A stretch of 64,000 nucleotides of DNA from DASXRA01 sp036558905. GTDB lineage: Bacteria; Actinomycetota; Actinomycetes; Mycobacteriales; Jatrophihabitantaceae. Made by a program: the position numbers and the translations under genes. Where the stretch lies: NCBI GenBank assembly GCA_036558905.1, contig DATBER010000032.1:93927-157926 (forward strand), given 5' to 3'. Under the pieces are notes generated by a model, which saw only the letters and a list, made by a program, of their open reading frames with translations, was not told the DNA's origin and did not search any database. Numbering within the stretch: position 1 is the first letter of the stretch; every line of letters starts with the position of its first letter. This document shows, piece after piece, positions 47,496-55,928 of the stretch.

Positions 47496-49535
47496 GTGGC
47501 TGCACGACGCATCAGGATCGGCATCGACACCGGTGGCACGTTCACCGATGTCGTTGCCTTCGACGAGCTGTCCGGCGAGCTCGTCGCCACCAAGACTCCC
47601 TCGACGCCGAGCGATCCGGCCGAGGGCTTCCTGGCGGCGATCGCCAAGATCCGCGCCCGGCTCGGCCAGCCCGAGATCGCCGCGATCAGCCACGGCACGA
47701 CGGTCGCCACCAACCAACTGCTCGAGGGCAAGATCGACCGGCTCGGGTTCATCACCACTGAGGGCTACGAGTTCGTGCTCGAGATCGCCCGCCAGTCCGT
47801 GCCGGACGGCTACGGCAACAGCTACTTCTGGGTCAAGCCCGACCGCATCGTGCCGGCCGACCTGGTCCGTACGGTCGGCGGGCGGCTGGACCACACCGGC
47901 GCCGAGATCCGGCCCCTCGTCGAGGACGACGCGGTCGCAGCCGCCGGGTTCTTCAGGGATCGGGGCGTCACGGCGATCGGGGTCTGCCTGCTGCACTCCT
48001 ACGCCGACCCGCGCCACGAGCAGCGCGTGCGCGACATACTGCAGAGCGAGTATCCCGAGGCCGTCGTGTCGATCTCGTCCGACGTGTTGCGCGAGTACCG
48101 CGAGTACGAGCGGTCAATGACGACGCTGGTCGACGCGGCGGTGAAGCCCCGGATATCGCGCTACATCGCCTCGATCAGCGACCGCCTGCCGACCGGGATG
48201 CCGTTCTACATCATGAAGTCCAACGGCGGGGTGCTGTCGGCGGCCGAGGTGGTGCACCAGCCGATCACGACGGTGCTGTCCGGACCGGCGGCCGGTGCGC
48301 TGGGCGCAGCCGTGGTCGCCCGCCAGGCCGGGTTCGATCGCGTGCTGACCCTCGACGGCGGCGGCACGTCGACCGACGTGTCGGTGGTGCTCGACGGCGA
48401 GCCGACGCTCACCACCGAGGGCTCGGTGGGCGCGTATCCGTCCAAGATCCCGATGATCGACGTGGTCACGGTCGGCGCCGGCGGTGGCTCGATCGCCTGG
48501 ATCTCGCCCGAGGGCACGCTCAAGGTCGGGCCGCACTCGGCCGGCGCCGACCCCGGGCCGCTGTGCTACGGCAGTGGCGGCTCCGAGGTCACGGTCACCG
48601 ACGCGCACGTCGTGCTCGGCCGCATCCCGCCCCACCTGCTGGGCGGTGAGATCGCGCTGGACGTCGATGCGGCTCGGTCCGGACTGCACAGCCTGGCTGA
48701 GCAGCTCGGGCTGTCTCTCGAGGCGTGCGCCGCCGGCATCCTCGAGATCTCGGCCTGGAACCAGGCCAACGCGCTGCGCCGCATCACGGTCAAGCGCGGC
48801 CTCGACGTGCGCGACTTCACGCTGGTCACGTTCGGCGGGTCCGGTTCGCTGCTGGCCTGCCGGCTCATGGACGTGCTGAACCTGCCGACCGTGCTGGTGC
48901 CCCCCAACCCGGGCAACGTCTCCGCGTTCGGCCTGCTGACCGTCGACGTCAAGAACGACTACGTGCGCACCGCCGTGGCCAAGCACGCCGATCTCGACCT
49001 CGGCCGCACCGAGGCGATCTTCGCCGACCTGCACGCGTCGGCGGCCGCGGCGCTCGACCGCGAGGGGTTCGCCCGGGGCGACCACCAGTACGCGCGCAGT
49101 GCCGACCTGCGCTACTTCGGCCAGGCCTTCGAGGTGCGGGTGCCGGTGCCCGACGGGCCGCTCGACCGGGTCACTGCCGACGGTGTTGCCGCCGCCTTCC
49201 ACGACGCCCACCGCGCCCTGTACGGCTACGACTTCGCCGACGACGCCCGCCAGCCGGTCGAGTGGGTGAACCTGCGCGTGTCCGGCATCGGGCCCATCGA
49301 CCGCCCGGTGCTGCGCGAGCGGCCGGTCCGCGACGGCGGCCCTCCGTACCCATCCGTGCGGAAGGTGTGTTTCGACGACTACGTCGACGCGGCGATCCAC
49401 CAGCGCGACGACCTGGCGCCGGGCGACGAGATCGCCGGCCCGGCCGTGATCGAGGAGTTCGGGGCGACCGTGCCGATCCATCCCGGCTTCTGCGCCCGCG
49501 TCGACCGCTTCGGCAACGTGGTGGTGACCCGGTGA
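47496..49535 (+). CDS. Hydantoinase/oxoprolinase-family subunit A (HyuA-like)
   Basis: ATP-using amide-bond or carboxylation enzyme subunit with an actin-like fold, 679 residues. The phosphate site is IGIDTGGTFTDVVAF (8-22); other family blocks are SHGTTVATNQLLEGK near 68, SNGGVLSA near 245, SGPAAGALGAA near 265 and TLDGGGTSTDVSVV near 285. GTG at 47496 puts the phosphate site close to the start; TTG at 47484 is possible. It is coupled to the B subunit by a 4-base overlap. In the pathway proposed here it could open or hydrolyse a ureido or amide intermediate; this is inference. Confidence 0.9.
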   Translation: MAARRIRIGIDTGGTFTDVVAFDELSGELVATKTPSTPSDPAEGFLAAIAKIRARLGQPEIAAISHGTTVATNQLLEGKIDRLGFITTEGYEFVLEIARQSVPDGYGNSYFWVKPDRIVPADLVRTVGGRLDHTGAEIRPLVEDDAVAAAGFFRDRGVTAIGVCLLHSYADPRHEQRVRDILQSEYPEAVVSISSDVLREYREYERSMTTLVDAAVKPRISRYIASISDRLPTGMPFYIMKSNGGVLSAAEVVHQPITTVLSGPAAGALGAAVVARQAGFDRVLTLDGGGTSTDVSVVLDGEPTLTTEGSVGAYPSKIPMIDVVTVGAGGGSIAWISPEGTLKVGPHSAGADPGPLCYGSGGSEVTVTDAHVVLGRIPPHLLGGEIALDVDAARSGLHSLAEQLGLSLEACAAGILEISAWNQANALRRITVKRGLDVRDFTLVTFGGSGSLLACRLMDVLNLPTVLVPPNPGNVSAFGLLTVDVKNDYVRTAVAKHADLDLGRTEAIFADLHASAAAALDREGFARGDHQYARSADLRYFGQAFEVRVPVPDGPLDRVTADGVAAAFHDAHRALYGYDFADDARQPVEWVNLRVSGIGPIDRPVLRERPVRDGGPPYPSVRKVCFDDYVDAAIHQRDDLAPGDEIAGPAVIEEFGATVPIHPGFCARVDRFGNVVVTR

Positions 49536-51373
49536 CCGCCGTCGACCCGGTGCTGCTCGAGATCGTGCAGGGCAGCCTCGCCTCGATCGAGATGGAGGTC
49601 GAGACCGCGATCGCCCGCACCGCCCGGTCGCCGATGATCCGCGACGCGCACGACTTCCGGGCCGGCATCCACGACCGGCAACTGCGCAAGCTGACCGGCC
49701 GCTCCTACAGCGCCCTGGTGCATCCCGTCGCCCGCGACTTCCCGCTCGCGCAGATGCGCCCGGGCGACGTCTTCTTCCACAACGACGTGTACCTGTCCGA
49801 GGGCGGCATCGGTCACCTGCCCGACCTGTGCGTGACGGTTCCGGTGTTCCACGACAACCGGGTGGTGGCTTTCGTCCAGGCGTTCGGCCACCACGACGAC
49901 ATCGGCGGCGCCGTCCCGGGCTCGATGCCGAGCCACGCCACGAGCGTTTTCGAAGAAGGCCTGATGGTGCCGCCGATCAAGCTGTGGGACCAGGGCGTGC
50001 CCAACCAGGCGGCGCTCACGATCATGACCCGCAACTCGCGCATGCCCGAGTCGCTGGCCGCCGATCTCGACGCGGAGTGCTCGGCCTGCCTGATGGGCGC
50101 GCGCCGGCTGGGCGAGCTGTTCGACCGGTACGGCCGGGACGCCGTCGAGCAGTGCTTCGACGAGATCGTGTCGCGAACGACGCACACGTACCGGCAGGAG
50201 ATCCTGGCCAAGATCCCGAACGGTAGCTGGACGTGGGAGGACTACGCCGAGCACGACGGCGTCGACGAGCCGAAGCTGCACACCCAGCGGATAACGCTGA
50301 CCAAGACCGACGAGAAGCTGATCGTCGACTTCACCGGGACGAGCCCCCAGGCGAGAGGCCCGATCAACCATTGCGCCGGCTACGCCGACGGCAACTTCCT
50401 CAAGAAGTGGCTGGCCCCGATCCTGCGCAATCTGGCCGACTCGCCCGAGCGGATGGCCGAGCTCGACGTCAACGAGGGCGTGGTGCCGCTGATCGAGATG
50501 CGCTTCCCGCCGCCCGGCACGCTGCTCACCCCGGTCTTCCCGGCCCCGACCAACGCGCGGACGTTCGTGATCCTGCGACTGCTCGGCGTGCTGGCCGGCG
50601 TGCTGGCCAAGGCGGTCGACGGGCGGATGCCGGCCGACCAGGAGACCATTCGCTATACGGGGGTGTACGGAACCGACCGCGAGGGCCAGCCCTACCTCAT
50701 GCGCGAGGTGCTGGGCGGTGGCTCGGGCGGGCGCTACTACGCCGACGGCGAGGACACCATCCACGTCGTGCCCGACTCCCGGAACCTGCCGACCGAGTTC
50801 ACCGAGTCACGGTTCCCGTTCGTGGTCGAGCGGCTCGGGCTGGCCGTCGACTCGGGCGGCCCGGGGCAGTTCCGCGGCGGGCTGGGCTACGACAAGCACA
50901 TCCGCATGCTCAAGGACGCCCGCTTCATGTCGATCGCCGACCGGTCGATCCTGGCCTGCTGGGGCGTGAACGGCGGGCGGGCCGGGCGGCCGTTCAGCGT
51001 GACGATCGACCCCGGTGGCCCGAACGAGCGCGAGGTCGACGCGCTGGCCGACGCCGAGTTCGTCCGGGCCGGCGAGGTGATCCGGGTACGCACCACGGGC
51101 GGCGGCGGCTGGGGTGACCCGCTCGAGCGCGAACCCGCAGCCGTGCTGCGCGACGTGCGGTGGGGCAAGGTTTCGTCGGCCGCCGCGCGCGACGACTACG
51201 GGGTGGTGATCGTGGACGGGGCGGTCGACTCGGACGCCACCGTACGCCTGCGTACGCAGATGCGAGGCGCGCGGCCGGACAACGCGCCGTTCTTCGACCG
51301 CGGCCCGGGCTACCTGCGGCTGGCCGGACAGGACGCGGCCGACTGCGACTGGCTCAGCGACGCCGCTTCGTGA
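49532..51373 (+). CDS. Hydantoinase/oxoprolinase-family subunit B (HyuB-like)
   Basis: Partner subunit of 613 residues. Conserved blocks: IARTARSPMIRDAHDF near 27, DVFFHNDVYLSEGGIGHLPD near 77, VQAFGHHDDIGGAVPGSMP near 112, FTGTSPQARGPINH near 267, and glycine-rich GGGSGGRYYADG near 398. In acetone carboxylase and caprolactamase relatives this subunit carries the substrate and metal site. GTG overlaps the A-subunit stop. The 3' end overlaps the convergent SnoaL-like gene by 20 bp. Confidence 0.9.
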   Translation: MTAVDPVLLEIVQGSLASIEMEVETAIARTARSPMIRDAHDFRAGIHDRQLRKLTGRSYSALVHPVARDFPLAQMRPGDVFFHNDVYLSEGGIGHLPDLCVTVPVFHDNRVVAFVQAFGHHDDIGGAVPGSMPSHATSVFEEGLMVPPIKLWDQGVPNQAALTIMTRNSRMPESLAADLDAECSACLMGARRLGELFDRYGRDAVEQCFDEIVSRTTHTYRQEILAKIPNGSWTWEDYAEHDGVDEPKLHTQRITLTKTDEKLIVDFTGTSPQARGPINHCAGYADGNFLKKWLAPILRNLADSPERMAELDVNEGVVPLIEMRFPPPGTLLTPVFPAPTNARTFVILRLLGVLAGVLAKAVDGRMPADQETIRYTGVYGTDREGQPYLMREVLGGGSGGRYYADGEDTIHVVPDSRNLPTEFTESRFPFVVERLGLAVDSGGPGQFRGGLGYDKHIRMLKDARFMSIADRSILACWGVNGGRAGRPFSVTIDPGGPNEREVDALADAEFVRAGEVIRVRTTGGGGWGDPLEREPAAVLRDVRWGKVSSAAARDDYGVVIVDGAVDSDATVRLRTQMRGARPDNAPFFDRGPGYLRLAGQDAADCDWLSDAAS

Positions 51374-51851
51374 CGGCGTCGACCACCCTGGTCCGCGCGT
51401 TGAACGCGGCCTTCAGGACCCGATCGGCCACCGAGGCGTGCTGCGGCAACAGGCCGACCTGGCGGGCGAACTGCATCTGGTCGAAGACGACGAAGTTCGA
51501 CGCCACCGCGCCGTCGCGCACGACGAAGTGGTCCATGCCGTCGATCTCCAGCGGTCGTCCCGTGCCCGCGACGCCGATCACCGGGCCGGTGTGCCGGCCG
51601 GTCATGTGCCAGTGGACGAACACGTCGTCGCCGGCCTCGGCCACCGTGTTGATATCGATTCGGAAGGCGTCGATCGCCGCGTAGAGGTCGGTGAAGTAGG
51701 CGGCGACCTCCTCCGCGCCGTGGCAGGTTCGGTCCGGGAAACGGACGACGATGCCGTCCGACCACACCGTCCGGGCGGCGTCCACCTCCTGCGCGCCGAC
51801 CCGCTCGACGGCCCAGCGGACCAGTTCGGCGTTGGACTTGTGCGTGCTCAC
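51354..51851 (-). CDS. SnoaL/NTF2-like fold protein
   Basis: A 165-residue alpha-plus-beta barrel protein resembling the SnoaL-like polyketide-cyclase family: WAVERVGAQEVDAARTVWSD near 12, AYFTDLYAAIDAFRIDINTV near 50, and GTGRPLEIDGMDHFVVRDGA near 95. Such folds act as isomerases, dehydratases or binding proteins, and function cannot be fixed. GTG start overlaps the nucleoside hydrolase stop, so it is third in a minus-strand operon VOC-nucleoside hydrolase-SnoaL. Confidence 0.72.
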   Translation of the reverse strand: MSTHKSNAELVRWAVERVGAQEVDAARTVWSDGIVVRFPDRTCHGAEEVAAYFTDLYAAIDAFRIDINTVAEAGDDVFVHWHMTGRHTGPVIGVAGTGRPLEIDGMDHFVVRDGAVASNFVVFDQMQFARQVGLLPQHASVADRVLKAAFNARTRVVDAVTKRRR

Positions 51852-52819
51852 GAGGCCGATAGTGCCGCATCGGCGCCGCCGACCGTGGAACGCCACAGTT
51901 CGAGATAGCGCGGCCCGTCGACCTCAAGGCCCACGTCGACCAGTGCCGGGGCCATGCCGTGCGGGTCGTTGTCGTGGTCGGATTGCCAGGTGCGCTGGTC
52001 GACGACGGTCTGCCCGCGCGTCCACGTGCCGGCCAGCTCGACCCGGACCGGCAGCCGCCGCGTGCCCAGCCCGGCCGGATCGGCCACGGCGCAGACGGCG
52101 CCGGCATCGCCGATGGTCGCGGTGTCGGTGCCGTAGCGCGCGAACCCGAACCGCAGCAGGCCGGCGGCCAGCTGCGCGGCCGGATCGTCGAGGGCGGCCA
52201 GGCGATCGGCGTCGGCCCGGGTCGCGAGCGGTCCGTAGAACACGTCCAGGCCGTACATCGTGACCTGGACCGAGCTCGCGGCCAGCGCATCGAGGACGAC
52301 GGCGGCCGCCTCCGGATCGTGCCAGACGTTGAACTCGGCCGCGGCGGTCGCGTTGCCGCGCAGCACCGACCCGCCCATGAACACGAACCGCTCGATGCCG
52401 GCGGTGACTTCGGGGTAGGTGCGCAGCAGCAGGGCGATGTTCGTGAGCGGGGCCAGCGCGACGAGGGTGACCGGCGGTCCGGCGACCAGCTCGTCGCGCA
52501 GCATCTCGACGGCGTGCCGGGCGTCGGGGCGGCGGGTCGACGCCGGCCAGCCCAGATCGCCCAGCCCGTCGGCGCCGTGCACGTGCCGGGCCGGCTTCGG
52601 GGCCTCGAGCAGCGGCCGGGCCGCACCCCGGGCCACCGGCACGTCCGGGGTCCCGGCCGCGTCCAGCACGGTCAGCGTGTTGCGCACGACCTGGTCGACG
52701 TCGGCGTTGCCGGCCACGCAGCTGACCGCCCGCAGCTGCAGTCCGGGATGCCGGGCGGCGAACAACAGCGCGAGCGCGTCGTCGACGCCGGTGTCGACGT
52801 CGAGGATCACCCCGGTCAC
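51848..52819 (-). CDS. Inosine-uridine-preferring nucleoside hydrolase family
   Basis: Splits ribonucleosides into base and ribose. The 323-residue protein has the calcium-binding aspartate cluster ILDVDTGVDDALAL (5-18), the later LVALAPLTNIALLL and VFMGGSVLRGN segments (about 118-150), and EFNVWHDPEAA around 162, all typical of the IunH/RihA group. It would release uracil from uridine or cytidine and so feed the nucleobase pathway of this block. Start overlaps the upstream VOC gene stop. Confidence 0.88.
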   Translation of the reverse strand: MTGVILDVDTGVDDALALLFAARHPGLQLRAVSCVAGNADVDQVVRNTLTVLDAAGTPDVPVARGAARPLLEAPKPARHVHGADGLGDLGWPASTRRPDARHAVEMLRDELVAGPPVTLVALAPLTNIALLLRTYPEVTAGIERFVFMGGSVLRGNATAAAEFNVWHDPEAAAVVLDALAASSVQVTMYGLDVFYGPLATRADADRLAALDDPAAQLAAGLLRFGFARYGTDTATIGDAGAVCAVADPAGLGTRRLPVRVELAGTWTRGQTVVDQRTWQSDHDNDPHGMAPALVDVGLEVDGPRYLELWRSTVGGADAALSAS

Positions 52820-53205
52820 AGCGTCGTGAACAGGGTCAGCTGCACGCCCTCGGGCGGGTCGAGCCGCACGTTGCGGTCGTTCCAGGGCGTGACGACCGGG
52901 CCACCGACGACCGTGGCGCCCGCGCCGGCGAGCTGCTCGGCCGTGGCGGCCGAGTCGTCGACCTGCAGGGCCAGCCGCACCGGACCGGCCACCCGCCGGC
53001 CGACCTCGATCCGATCGATCTCCTCGGCGTGTTCGCGGTCGACCAGCTCGATGGTGGCCCGCCCGGCGCCCAGGATCACGACCCGGCCGGAGTCGGCGTA
53101 GGCGGCCTCCTCGGGCAGCCCCAGGGCGTCGCGGTAGAAGCGCAGTGCCGCGTCGAAGTCGTCGACGGTCAGTGAGACGCGAACCTCATGAACAGGTGAA
53201 CTCAT
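52816..53205 (-). CDS. VOC-superfamily (glyoxalase/bleomycin-resistance-like) protein
   Basis: A 129-residue protein with paired beta-alpha-beta-beta-beta units: VSLTVDDFDAALRFYRDALG near 8 and RLALQVDDSAATAEQLAGAG near 78, ending DPPEGVQLTLF. Members are metal enzymes or binding proteins; the substrate is unknown. First gene of the minus-strand operon with the nucleoside hydrolase. The ATG at 53205 is preferred over an upstream in-frame start. Confidence 0.78.
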   Translation of the reverse strand: MSSPVHEVRVSLTVDDFDAALRFYRDALGLPEEAAYADSGRVVILGAGRATIELVDREHAEEIDRIEVGRRVAGPVRLALQVDDSAATAEQLAGAGATVVGGPVVTPWNDRNVRLDPPEGVQLTLFTTL

Positions 53206-53221
53206 GCGGACAGCCAAGCAT

Positions 53222-53227
53222 TAGCGT
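53222..53227 (+). promoter_or_regulatory. Candidate leaderless -10 element of the DUF3291-type gene
   Basis: TAGCGT ending eight bases before the ATG at 53235. It would drive the DUF3291-like gene and the CoA-transferase gene. Confidence 0.45.
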
Positions 53228-53234
53228 GCACGTC

Positions 53235-53720
53235 ATGCCTCTGCATATCGCCCAGGTGAACGTGTCTCTCCCGATCGAGCCGCTCGACACGCCCCGGCTG
53301 GCCGACTTCGTCGCCGCCCTGGAACCGATCAACGCCGTCGCCGACGTCGCCCCCGGGTTCGTGTGGCGGCTGCAGACCGAGGACGGCAACGCCACGGCGG
53401 TCCGGGTGCTCGACGACGACCGGCTGATCGTGAACATGTCGGTGTGGGAGTCGATCGAGGCGCTGGGCGAGTTCGTGTTCCGCAGCGTGCACACCGGCGT
53501 CATGCGCCGGCGCCGCGAGTGGTTCGTGCCGATGCGCGAGTCGATGACCGCCCTGTGGTGGATCCCGGCCGGCACCACCCCGACCGTGGCCGACGCCGAG
53601 CAGCGACTGCGCTACCTGCGCCAGCACGGCCCGACCCCGTACGCGTTCACGTTCCGCCGGCCGTTCCCCGGCCTGGACGGCGCGCCGGTGGCCGGCGACG
53701 AGTGGTTCTGCCCGGCATGA
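53235..53720 (+). CDS. DUF3291-family protein
   Basis: A 161-residue protein with the DUF3291 pattern: LHIAQVNVSLPIEPLDTPRL near the start, PGFVWRLQTEDGNATA near 45, LIVNMSVWESIEALGEFVFR near 65 and ALWWIPAGTTPTVADAEQRL near 105. The fold is related to antibiotic-biosynthesis monooxygenase-like domains; no biochemical role is known. It overlaps the following CoA-transferase gene by four bases. Confidence 0.8.
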   Translation: MPLHIAQVNVSLPIEPLDTPRLADFVAALEPINAVADVAPGFVWRLQTEDGNATAVRVLDDDRLIVNMSVWESIEALGEFVFRSVHTGVMRRRREWFVPMRESMTALWWIPAGTTPTVADAEQRLRYLRQHGPTPYAFTFRRPFPGLDGAPVAGDEWFCPA

Positions 53721-54895
53721 GCCACGGCGGACCACTCGAGGGCGTCGTCGTCGTCGACCTGTCCCGGGCCCTGGCCGGCCCGCACGCCGCGATGATGCTC
53801 GGCGATCTCGGCGCCCGCGTGATCAAGGTCGAGGCCCCCGGCCGGGGCGACGACACCCGCAGCTGGGGACCGCCCTTCGTGACTCCCGAGCAAGGGGAGC
53901 GCGAGACGACCTACTTCCTGTCCTGCAACCGCAACAAGGAGTCGATCACCCTCGACCTGAAGAGCGACGAGGGGGCGCACACGCTCGGCCGGCTGATCAA
54001 GCACGCCGACGTGCTGGTCGAGAACTTCCGTACCGGCGTGCTCGACCGGCTCGGCTTCGGCATGCCCCGGCTGAGCGAGATCAACCCGCGGCTGGTCACC
54101 TTGTCGATCACCGGGTTCGGGCACGACGGGCCCGAGGGCGGGCGGGCCGGCTACGACCAGATCGCGCAGGGCGAGTCGGGCATCATGTCGGTCACCGGCC
54201 CGATCGGGGGCGAACCCACCCGGGTCGGCATCCCGATCGGCGACCTGCTGGCCGGCATGTACGGCGCCTACGGCGTGGTGGCCGCCCTGCACGAACGCGA
54301 GCGCACCGGCCGCGGCCAGGTCGTGCGCACGTCGCTGCTGGCCGCCCTGGTCGGCGTGCACGCCCTCTACGGGACGATGTACACCGTCGGCGGCGTCGTG
54401 CCGACCACGGCCGGCGCCCACCATCCGTCGATCTGCCCGTACGGCCTGTTCCACTGCGCCGACGGCGTCGTACAGATCGCCGTGGGCAGCGAGAACCTGT
54501 GGCGCGCGTTCGCCCCGGTCTTCGGCCTGGACAAGCCCGAATGGGCGGCCAACCCGGACCGGGTGGCCGACCGCGACGCCGTGCTGGCCGCCGTCGACGC
54601 CGCGTTCGCGCCCTACACCCGGGCCGAGCTGATGGCCAAGCTGGCCGAGCTCGGCATCCCGGCCGGGCAGGTGCGCACGTTCGACGAGGTCTACGAGTGG
54701 GACCAGACCCGTTCGCAGGGTCTGCTGCTCGACGTCGAGCACCCGACCCTCGGGCCGATCACCCTGCCCGGGCCGCCGCTGCGCTTCGACGACGGCGGCC
54801 GCACGTCGCACGCGGCGCCGCCGACGCTGGGTCAGCACGACGGGTCCGTCCGGGCCTGGCTGGATCAGCTGGACGCGCTCGGGACCGGGCAGTGA
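53717..54895 (+). CDS. Class III (CaiB/BaiF) CoA-transferase
   Basis: Moves CoA between carboxylic acids. The 392-residue protein has the family start GVVVVDLSRALAGPHAAMMLGDLGARVIKVE, the segment KSDEGAHTLGRLIKHADVLVENFR, and a probable catalytic Asp in GGRAGYDQIAQGESG near 150. If the block yields malonate or malonamate, this enzyme could activate it as a CoA thioester; the true acid is not shown by sequence. ATG inside the DUF3291 stop. Confidence 0.88.
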   Translation: MSHGGPLEGVVVVDLSRALAGPHAAMMLGDLGARVIKVEAPGRGDDTRSWGPPFVTPEQGERETTYFLSCNRNKESITLDLKSDEGAHTLGRLIKHADVLVENFRTGVLDRLGFGMPRLSEINPRLVTLSITGFGHDGPEGGRAGYDQIAQGESGIMSVTGPIGGEPTRVGIPIGDLLAGMYGAYGVVAALHERERTGRGQVVRTSLLAALVGVHALYGTMYTVGGVVPTTAGAHHPSICPYGLFHCADGVVQIAVGSENLWRAFAPVFGLDKPEWAANPDRVADRDAVLAAVDAAFAPYTRAELMAKLAELGIPAGQVRTFDEVYEWDQTRSQGLLLDVEHPTLGPITLPGPPLRFDDGGRTSHAAPPTLGQHDGSVRAWLDQLDALGTGQ

Positions 54896-54897
54896 TC

Positions 54898-54947
54898 GGG
54901 CGATAACCGCCAACGCCCGGCCCGGGGTTGGGCGATTAGCGCCAGTG
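54898..54947 (+). promoter_or_regulatory. Two direct operator-like repeats upstream of the carbamate kinase-barbiturase operon
   Basis: GGGCGATAACCGCCAACG (54898-54915) and GGGCGATTAGCGCCAGTG (54930-54947) are imperfect direct copies 32 bp apart, three helical turns. Each contains the inverted repeat GGCG-N5-CGCC. They lie 20-70 bp upstream of a -10 candidate. Part of the first copy can also form a hairpin with the following CGCCCG, so a terminator for the CoA-transferase gene is an alternative reading. Confidence 0.45.
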
Positions 54948-54967
54948 TCGCCCCCCGAGCGGATTCC

Positions 54968-54973
54968 TAGAGT
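54968..54973 (+). promoter_or_regulatory. Candidate -10 element of the carbamate kinase-barbiturase operon
   Basis: TAGAGT, with expected transcription start near 54980, giving either a 6-base or a 15-base leader depending on which GTG (54986 or 54995) is used. Confidence 0.45.
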
Positions 54974-54994
54974 CGGCGCCGTGGGGTGGGTGCC

Positions 54995-55924
54995 GTGCGG
55001 CTCGTGATCGCCTTGGGCGGCAACGCGATGACCGCCGCCGACGGCAGCGCCCGTCCGGACGACCAGCGGGTCGCGATCGAGCAGGCGATGGTGCCCGTCG
55101 CCGCGATCGTGGCGGCCGGCCACGAGGTGGTGCTCACCCACGGCAACGGGCCGCAGGTGGGCAACCTGCTGGTCAAGAACGAGCTGGCCGCGGCCGTCGT
55201 CCCGCCGGTGCCGCTGGACTGGTGCGGCGCCCAGACGCAGGGCACGATCGGCACGCTGATCCTGAACGCGCTGGCCCGGTACGGGGTGGCCCGGGTGGCC
55301 GTGCTGGTGTCGCGCACGCTCGTCGACGCCGCCGACCCGGGATTCCGGGCGCCGACCAAGCCGATCGGGCGCTACCTGCCACAGGACGAGGCGGCGCTCA
55401 TGATCGAGCACGGGCAGATCTGGCAGGACCGCGGCGCGCGGGGCTGGCGCCGGGTCGTGGCCTCGCCCGAGCCGCAGGCCTGCCTCGATGCCGACGGCGC
55501 CGCCGACCTGTTGGCCGCCGGCTACGTCGTGACCTGCGCCGGTGGCGGGGGCGTGCCGGTGGTCGTCGATGACGGCGCGGGCGGCTACCGGGGCGTCGAG
55601 GCGGTGATCGACAAGGACCTGACCGCCGCCCTGCTGGCCACCACGCTCGGCGCCGATGCACTGGTCATCGCCACCGACGTGGAGGCGGCGATGCTCGACT
55701 GGGGGACGCCGCAGCAGCGTGCGCTGGGTGAGGTCGACGTCGAGACGCTGCGCCGGCACGCCGCGACCGGGGTGTTCGCCGCCGGCAGCATGGGCCCCAA
55801 GGTCGAGGCGGCCTGCCGGTTCGCCGAGTCGGGCGACGGATTCGCCGCGATCACGTCGTTGGCGCGGATTGCCGAGGCGGTCGCCCGCACGTCTGGCACC
55901 ATCGTGAGCCGATCGAAGGAGTGA
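54995..55924 (+). CDS. Carbamate kinase
   Basis: Transfers phosphate from carbamoyl phosphate to ADP, giving ATP and carbamate. The 309-residue amino-acid-kinase-fold protein has VIALGGNAM (4-12), LTHGNGPQVGNLL near 48, SRTLVDAADPGFRAPTKPIG near 103, and GAGGYRGVEAVIDKDL near 193 with the conserved lysine-aspartate. GTG at 54995 is chosen because GGGGTGGG precedes it and family members start directly before this motif; GTG at 54986 is possible. Its stop is four bases from the barbiturase start, so carbamoyl phosphate handling and ring opening are co-expressed. No arginine deiminase genes are nearby. Confidence 0.93.
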   Translation: MRLVIALGGNAMTAADGSARPDDQRVAIEQAMVPVAAIVAAGHEVVLTHGNGPQVGNLLVKNELAAAVVPPVPLDWCGAQTQGTIGTLILNALARYGVARVAVLVSRTLVDAADPGFRAPTKPIGRYLPQDEAALMIEHGQIWQDRGARGWRRVVASPEPQACLDADGAADLLAAGYVVTCAGGGGVPVVVDDGAGGYRGVEAVIDKDLTAALLATTLGADALVIATDVEAAMLDWGTPQQRALGEVDVETLRRHAATGVFAAGSMGPKVEAACRFAESGDGFAAITSLARIAEAVARTSGTIVSRSKE

Positions 55925-55928
55925 CGAA

